The notes beneath the pieces were generated by a model. That model was given only the letters and a program-made list of their open reading frames with translations, was not told the origin of the DNA and made no database searches. A stretch of 64,000 bases of DNA from Hirundichthys speculiger. Taxonomy: Eukaryota; Chordata; Actinopteri; Beloniformes; Exocoetidae. The first letter of the stretch is position 1; every line of letters starts with the position of its first letter. This document shows positions 48,401 through 57,400 of the stretch, one piece after another. The translations under genes and the position numbers were made by a program. The DNA is taken from assembly GCA_018398805.1 (NCBI GenBank), contig JAGFBZ010000259.1:186001-250000 (forward strand). The letters run 5' to 3'.

Positions 48401-51400
48401 TCAACAACCACAAAGGGCTACGTATATTATTGTCCATTAAATTTTATCCTTTCTCATAGGCATTACTCCTCAGTAGTTCAGTACAGAAGAAAATAAAAAG
48501 AGCATAGAGTTTAACACTCCGAGTCCTCACCAGTCCGCGCGCCCATTTCCTGGACGTATTCTTCAGCCTCAGCGACCGATTTGAAAATCCTGCGTTTGTC
48601 ATTGTGCGTGATGATCAGATGGGCTGGATACAGCATACCATACCGAATATTCAGTGCACGAAGCTGGGTTTTCACACCGTTGAAGCACTGCTGCATTTTG
48701 CGCGTCTCCGCGGAGAGGTCCGTGAAAAAAGCGACACGGTGGTTCTCATAGCACACTTCAGTCATCCTCCTGGCGCTCCTCAGTGTTGTTTCCCGGTCCC
48801 GGTAGTTCAGAAACTTCATTATTACCACCCGTGGCGATGAAGATTTAGGATTAACAGGCCCGATTCTGTGTGCTCTCTCTATAATAGAATAGAGAAACCT
48901 TCCTTTAGCGCATCACAAAGCCACTTCTCCAGAAATCCACACAGATCCGAGCCCTCTGATTTTTCGGGTAGTCCAACCAGCCTCAAATTGGATCGTCTGC
49001 TCCTGTCTTCTTGTTCTGTAATTCTGTCACACAGAGTCTCCACAGTCTTCTCCAATTTTTTAACTTTGCCTTGAAGAATAGTTACATCATCCTCTGTTTG
49101 CGATATGCGCTCCTCCGTCTCTTTGATCCTTTGAGAGTGTAGCTGTATATCCTCTTTTACATCGTTAATTGCTTTCAGCATGTCGGTAGATTGTCTGGCC
49201 ATGTCACCTTTCAATGACAAAATTTCCTTGAGGATGTCCCCGTTTGTTGGGCTCTGTGCCACCGACATCTCCGGTGCTTCAGGTGTCCCTGGAGTTGCCG
49301 TAGTCTCTCGTAAATTAGCTTCAATGGAAGCCTCCTGCGGTTTCATGTTGGCGGCGGCCATGTTCACGCTGGCCTCTTTGCCTTGTGAAGCCGTTTTACC
49401 AGATTGTTGGCCAGATTTGGTATTTCTTAGTGGCATGTTGTCCAGTAGAAGTGCGTGTTTAAAAATAAGAATGGTTATATGGTTATTGGTCCAAGTTAAG
49501 GATCGTTTCAAAGGATTTAGCAGCGAGCCTCACGCACATGCAGCCTCTCACGAAGACGCCATAACCGGAAGTCCAGCTGCATCTTTTTTATTTTTGTTTT
49601 TTTTTTTTACTTTGAAAATCCAGTTTCTGTTAACTTACTAGTATCTTATTGACTTACAAGAAACTAACTAGTGTTACCTGGTCTTGTAATTCCCACCCCA
49701 TAGGCTAGAGAGGTCCCTGTTATACAATGTCACAGTAGTCCATTTTCTCTAATGTTGGAGACCCTGCAAGCAGGTGCCTACTCCAGCCAGAACCTGAAGC
49801 GGGCAGAAAGGTTCGTGTGCTGCTATGCTAGTTTCACAGATTCTGTAGAACAAGGACAAATGTTAGCTGCTGCACTGGCAAGACACCTTCATAGAGATGT
49901 TATTGAATATGCTCTAAAACTTCTCAGTTGGAGCTCTACCACAAAAAGAGATCAACAGAATCCATACACAACAATCCAATGAAATGTTACACACTTCACA
50001 ACCCATACAGTCTCAACTTAATAGGATTTCCAAATAATTAAACTGGAACTCAGAATCTATAAGGTATGCAGGCATAATCCTGACCAAGTCTCTCTACCAT
50101 GTGTGAGATTAATTACAACAAAATAGAAGAGGACATTAAAAGTGACTTAGATCGTTGGTCGACTCCTCCTACAGATTTCTATTCATGAATACAAATAACA
50201 TAAACGAATGTCCTTCCAAGATTGCTATACTTGTTTCAGTCTCTCCCACTTCTTATTACTCAAAGCAAATCCAAAAACATGGGCTGAAATGATACAAGGT
50301 TTATATGAAATGGAAAAAAGCCAGTTTGAGCCCAATTTTAAAGAGTACTTTTCTGCTGCTCAACTTAGCCCCTTGCTTGTTGGTGTAGACCAGACTATGA
50401 ATCATGGTGGGAAAAAAATTATTGAAAAGAAATAAAGCAGTGATTCCCAAAGTGTGGGCCGCGGCCCCCTGGTGGGCCGTCGCGGTACTGCAGGTGGGCC
50501 ATGAGAGGTCATTAAAATTAAACAACCATGTTTTAAATCCTCGATCTTTTTTAAATATGTTTTTATTTACTGTAAAATATTAATGACATGATTTAAAAAC
50601 ATTAAGAAGTAACAAAACAAACCAATTAAGTGTTATTCTACTGTCATCTTAACTTAATATGACAAGTGTCACCTTATTTGTTGACCCCTTACATTAATGT
50701 CAGAACATAGCTTCTAGTCCTGTATGTTGATCACAGTTGTGATTAAAGGTTTCGATGGGCCGAATAAAGAATAAAGAGCGGTATTTGTTTGTGTTTGCCT
50801 GATCAGTGTGATTTGTGTTAATCAACTTCTTTTTTCAGAGGTGATGGTAAGGTAAAACACTGCCGGATCCAGAAGGAGGGTAACATGTACTTGCTGGGCA
50901 CCACTACAGAGTTTGAGAGTCTGGTGGAGCTGGTCAACTACTTCAGGAAGAAGCCGCTATATCGCAAGATCAAGCTACGTTACCCAGTCACACCTGAACT
51001 GGTTAATCGTTTCAGCACTGTGAGTTTCCGCTTAAAGACCAGAGGAAAATGGGAAATTCCTCCCATGTTCAAATTGTTAAAATCGTACATTCCATTCCAG
51101 AAGTGACAAAATCCATGTCACTTCCAGGATACTTGCTGATTTCTCGCTTCATCCTCTGTCCACCAAGAATGTCTATTTGATTCAAATACTACACACTCTA
51201 CATCGGTTCTTTCAGCTTTCAACTTGTGCTTTCCAGGAAAAAAACAGTGCTTCTCTGTACGAGGTGAAGACCTACGTGGAACCCAACGAGATTGAGCCCT
51301 CACTGGTGCGTGTACAAGCTCTGCTTGTCTGCAATGTTGTGCAATTCCCATTTGATGACAACATTAACGCTGATTTGTGCTCCTCTCTTTTAGCCTCAGA

Positions 51401-54400
51401 ATACAGTTAGGGCTTTATACAGCTACCAAGCATGTAGGCCAGATGAGCTCAGCTTCACTAAAGGGGCTTTGATTCATAATGTTACCAAGGAGAGTGATGG
51501 ATGGTGAGTCCACACACAAGAACTGATTCTTTTCCATATCTGTTGGATTATTCTTTTGTGACCCCCTTCGTTCTTTATGTGACGCTAGGAAATAACATAA
51601 CCTCTTAAACCCTGTTCCACTGTTGTTGCCACCTGTGGGTTTACCTGCAGTTGCATATGGGACTGATCTCAGTCAGTGTCCTTAAAAAAATATCACATCA
51701 ACCACTGGAGATCTTTGCTTATACCTGATACAGGTCATTGTTCACAAGAGTCTGAGGGGTTCTTTTGAACATGGAGACGTGAATCTCAACATACACACTA
51801 ATTTCTTCGTACTCATTTAGGCCCATGCTAGTGGAGGATCTGTAAAATACAAATAAAAAAAACCCAATGAATCTGATGTAGACTGTATTGACTCTAAAAG
51901 GCTAAATCTTGAAATTGTTCTGGTTTCCAAGATAATGCAACAGTAACATTTGACTTTGAGCACAGCAGCAGGTTACATTTGAAATATTGCGACTTAAGTA
52001 GCGCTGTGTCAAAGCACAGCTAAGTTAGCCAGATGCTAACTGACCGATGCAGCAAGCCATTTAAAATGAGACATAATGGGGAAAAATGAAAAATGTTTTC
52101 CTGTGCTTTATTACAGTCACTTTACCAACTTAGAGTGACTGACTCCACCTCCCAAAACCAGTTGCTTTGAACAGAACTGTAAAGATATGGTCAAAAAGGG
52201 AACTTTTGTTCTGTTATCCTGTAATCATTTGACCAAAATGGATTATGGAATTTAGACCTTAGGGAGACCTTGGGAAATTGTGATAGCTTTTGGAAAAAAG
52301 TTATAGTTATTGTTAAGTCTCTTAACAAAAAAAAAAAAAAAATTGAAGTCCTACTCTTGCAGACACACAAAGGAACACCGCACTGTTTAAATTGTCTATT
52401 TGTCCTGCTCTCTTCAGGTGGAAAGGTGATTATGGTGGGAGGATGCAACTGTACTTTCCTGCAAACTATGTAGAGGAAGTGTCCAACAACACTGAAGCTG
52501 ACGCTAAAGCACAGGTGGAGATCAGAGCTCAAACTATCGTTTCACTGAAGCTCAAACCAGTGCAGATGCTGACAGGAAATAATGTGCTTGTACATTGTGT
52601 ATCGCAGCAGGAAATGGAAGATAATCCACTCGGTGAACTATGTAAGGGTATTGTGGAAATTTCCAAGTGCAACATCCAGAACTGTGAGTTATGTTTGTTA
52701 TCTTATTTTCACATACAGTCTGCTCAATTTCAGTTTTCACCGAATGTATTATTATAGAGGTCTGGTCTTTTATACTCCCATTATACACTAAGTTGCCAAA
52801 AGTATTCGGTCACCTGCCTTGACTCACATATGAGCTTTAGCTCCTCCCATTCCTAATCAATATGATGCGGGTCCACCCTTTGCAGCTTGAACAGCTTCAA
52901 CACTTCTGGGAAGGCTGTCCACCAGGTTTAGGAGTGTGGACCAGTCTTCCAGAAGAACATTAGTGAGGTCAAACACTGATGTTGGACCAGAAGGTCTGGT
53001 TCTCAGTCTCTGGTCTAATTCATCCCAAAGGTCTTCTATCAGGTTGAGGTCAGGACTCCGTGCAGGTCAGGCAAGTTCATCCACACCAGACTCTTCCATC
53101 CATGTCTTTATAGACCTTGCTTTGTGTACTGGTGCACAGGCATGTTGGAAGAGGAAGGGACCAGCTCCAAACTGGTCCCACAAAGTTGGGAGGATGGATT
53201 TGTTCAAAATGTCTTGGTCTACTGAAGCATTCAGAGTTCCTTTCACTGGAACTAAGGGGCCGAGCCCAGCTCCTGAAAAACACCCCACACCATCACCCCC
53301 CCTCAATGCAGTCAGACCAGTACCGTTCTCCTGGCACCTGTCAAACCCAGACTCTTCCATCAGATTACCAGATAGAGAAGTCCACTTGGCACTATGCCCT
53401 TCAGCATCTGCTGATCCGCTCCATCAGCTTACATTGCCTACCACTTCATGCCTGAGCTGCTGTTGTTCCCAAACACTTCCATTTCCTTATAATACAGCTG
53501 ACAGTTGACTGTGGAATATTTAGGCGTGATGAAATTTCCCAACTGGATTTGTTGCACAGGTGGCATTGTATCACAGTTCCACACCAGAATTCACTGAGCT
53601 CCTGAGAGAGACCCATTCTTTCAAATGTTTGTAATAATAGTCTGTATGCCTAGGTGCTTAATTTTATACACCTGTGGCAGTGGAAGTGATTGGAACACCT
53701 AATTCAGATCATATTTTGGCAATATAGTGTATGTTGACTATGCCAAAGTTCTGATTCTTTGACCCCCAGTTAGTGTAAGTGTTGTCTGAGTTGTGCATTT
53801 CCCCTTGTTTGTAGTGAAGAATGGCAAAAATGGGAAATCTCACGTGCTGACCCTGCAAAACATGGAGCAGGACAGTATGCAGTTTGACCTGGCTGTAGAC
53901 TCTCTGGAGGAGCTGTTTGAATGGTACCAGGTGGCCTGGGACATCACTCAGAGAGAGATGAGCAAACAGTACCACCGGGAGCAAGAGGTCAGTTCGTCAT
54001 CATGCACAGAGCTGCAAGTTTTAAGAGTTATAACACACACAAAAAATGATTATGTAAATATTGAGGACTACTGGTTGCCACCCAGCATTTAGGTCAATAT
54101 TTAGAGTCAGTTTGATCTTTGTCAAGAAACTTTAGACAGCAGTCAGATATCTGATTCCTCTAACTTAAGTGCTGAAGTTTTTAACTAAAACCACTGTAAA
54201 AGTTCTGCTTCACCTGCAAACTGTCGCGGAAAAAAGACAAAGCAAGCACATTACATAAAATTACTAAAAAGGAATAACATTGCAAACTCACTGCACAATT
54301 TCTACACAGACACACTAATGAGACGGCTCCTTGGAAGATAGTTAAGGAAGGCATCTTTAGTAGTGTTTTAGGCTTGGTTTCACTATTCTCCATAGTTTAT

Positions 54401-57400
54401 TCCAAATACTTCATCTTGTTCATAGGAAACAAGAGGAGTTTGCCAAACTCATCACCACCACACTTAATACCTCATCTCCTCTCCAGCTTCCACGTGCTGA
54501 CTGGTGGAAGTGATGTTCATCACCCCCAATACATCTACTTATTCCTAATAAATGGTGATTGAGTAAATCTGAGCCTTGACACCAATACTAAGTATTTGAA
54601 GTATTCATTGCAAGAAATGACTGACTGCAGTTTCTTGATATTTCATTGTACAGTGGTACCTCTGCTTACGAAAGTAATTGGTTCTGGAACTAGTTTTGTA
54701 ACCTGAAAATTTCATCAGTAGAGCCGTGTTTTCCTTGTAAATGCCTTAATCCCTTCCAAGCCCCCCAAAATTCAAACATAATTTTTTTATAAATTATAAA
54801 TAATACAATAAATGACATGAAAACATGTAAGAAATACATGTTAGAACTAGAAAAGCACTCAGAGAGCGCAGACCTCCAACAACCGCAACAAATATTGAAA
54901 ATTTGAAAGTGATCCAGAATCCAGGATTTCTTCTAGAAATCAGTTATTCCTTTTCACATTTCCAACAACTCCTGAAAGTTTCATCAAAATTAATAAATAA
55001 CTTTTTGAGTTATCTTGAACAAAGACAGACAGATAAACAACAGCAAAAACATAAACTCCTTGGTGGAGGTAAAAATTGTTTGTTTACCTGGTTGCTGGGT
55101 TACGCTCATACAGACAAGGGGCCTCCTAGCCAATGGGATGCCAGGAAGATGCTAAGCGATAGCCAATGGGATGCCAGGAAGATGCTAAGCGATAGCCAAT
55201 GGGATGCCAGGAAGATGCTAAGCGATAGCCAATGGCAGAGCAGCTCGGACGCACCGCTTTCAAACCGAGATACAGAGCCGACAGCTATGTTTATGTTCGG
55301 TAAACTCTGGGAGCTGCAAGTAGCAGCGCTACTGGATTTATGACTTTCATATCATGAAATTTCTTTCGTAACAAGAGGCAATATTTTCCCATTGAGGCGT
55401 TTCGTAACCTGAAAATTTCATATGTAGAGACGTTCATAAGTAGAGGTATCACTGTATTTTTTTTTTTCAGTTCAGAGAGATGCATGAACAGCTACAGTAA
55501 CATCACATCTCAATTTGCATCCAAAGCCTTAAAAAATATATGCACTGAATTTGATGCAAAATGGATGAAAATAGAAGCATTTGTTAAAAGGAAATAGAAA
55601 ATGAACCATGGCACTTTCTGCATCCTGTGGGACTTCAGCTTTAGGCTTAAATAATTAGCTTTAATGCAGGTATTTTTGTCTGCCTTTCGTTTGATGCAAC
55701 ATATTTTCCAATGCAAGCCCTCCAGTATGACACACTGTCATGTAAATATCATAATAATGTAAGGCAGTTTAGTTAATTTAATAAAAGGTATAGACCTGTT
55801 CTCAGATCAAACGTTATTTATATAGCACTTTTCATACATTAAAAATGCAACACAAAGTGCTTCACAATGAAATTTAATAAAAAAAATATATAAAACAGGA
55901 TCACAACAGAGAATAAAAACCCATCCCTCTCACCCCCACATATAGACCCACGCACTCAGCCACAAAGCACACACATGCACACTCACAGTACCAGGTAATT
56001 AGTTTCATAACATGGCAGGGCACTAAGGATCCAGGTGAGGAAGAACTACCTATGAGAGGCCATCCACACTGAGAGGCACCACAGCCCGCACCTACAGGGG
56101 GCGCTGCCACAGAAACCACCTCCACCCGGATAGACCAGGGCAGACCCACACGTTGTGCAGATCCCCCAGTCCCACCAGTTCAAGGGATCTCCAAGACGAC
56201 GCCCCTGCAGGCAGACCAGACACACCTCCCAGTGTGGAGGACCCCCCCATGAGGAAACACTGGAGCTAAAAACTAAAAGATTAAAAGACAGTAAAACTGG
56301 ATAAAAACAGACAATAGTACTGTAGAACAGTAATGATACAATGTATAAAAATGTGAAAATTTAAAGGTTAAGAATTTAAAAATAAAATTAAAAATGTAAT
56401 GATAATAGAACGCACAAAGACTTAAAATAAATTTAAAACTTAAATTAAATAATTGAAATCATTAAATTAAGAACAGTGGAATAAAAGATCTAAGAGAAAA
56501 AGAATCATGTAAAAGCAGGTTAAAAAGGTGAGTCTTGAGCCTCCTTTTAAACATCTCAACAGTCTCTTTGGTCCTGATGTTCTCCTCCAGGCTGGTCCAC
56601 AGACCAGAACCAAAACCAGAACCTCCAGGCTGGTCCACAGATCAGGACCAGAATGGCTGAATGCACCATGGGTTTTTGTTCTAACTCAGGGATGATTAAT
56701 AGGCCAGAACCAGAGGACCTCAGGGTCCATGAGGGTTGATATGATAAAAGCAGGTCAGATAAATAAGATGGTCCAAGACCGTTAAGATATTTAAAAACCA
56801 ATAAAAGAACCTTAAATCGATCCTGAAACACCAATGCAGTGATGTTAGAACCAGTGTAATGTGTTCCCGCCCCCTGGTCTAGTGTTCCCGCCCCTGGTCT
56901 TGTGTTCCCGCCCCTGGTCTTGTGTTCCCGCCCCCTGGTCTGTGTTCCCGCCCCTGGTCTAGTGTTCCCGCCCCCTGGTCTTGTGTTCCCCCCCCTGGTC
57001 TAGTGTTCCCGCCCCCTGGTCTTGTGTTCCCGCCCCCTGGTCCTGTGTTCCCGCCCCCTGGTCTAGTGTTCCCGCCCCCTGGTCTAGTGTTCCCGCCCCC
57101 CCCCTGGTCTAGTGTTCCCGCCCCCTGGTCTTGTGTTCCCGCCCCCCCCTGGTTTGTGTTCCCGCCCCCTGGTCTGTGTTCCGCCCCCTGGTCTAGTGTT
57201 CCCGCCCCCTGGTCTTGTGTTCCCGCCCCCTGGTCTAGTGTTCCCGCCCCCTGGTCTTGTGTTCCCGCCCCCTGGTCCTGTGTTCCCGCCCCCTGGTCTA
57301 GTGTTCCCGCGCCCCCTGGTCTAGTGTTCCCGCCCCCCCCCTGGTCTAGTGTTCCCGCCCCCTGGTCTTGTGTTCCCGCCCCTGGTTTGTGTTCCCGCCC

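Larger units (their letters stand above)
44177..49574 (-). mobile_element. L1 retrotransposon of complete length, minus strand, 15 bp TSD
   Basis: AGCTGCATCTTTTTT occurs at 44162-44176 and 49575-49589 and bounds 5.4 kb. A poly-T run next to the left copy is the poly-A tail of the minus-strand element. ORF1 lies at 49436-48511 and ORF2 at 48052-44293. The 5' end seems present, so the copy is complete in length but carries several frame shifts. Confidence 0.92.
54651..55454. mobile_element. Mariner-type MITE with long inverted ends
   Basis: CAGTGGTACCTCTGCTTACG at the left and its near-inverse at the right, with TA on both sides. It contains a family A repeat copy and a 33 bp tandem repeat. 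Confidence 0.85.
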
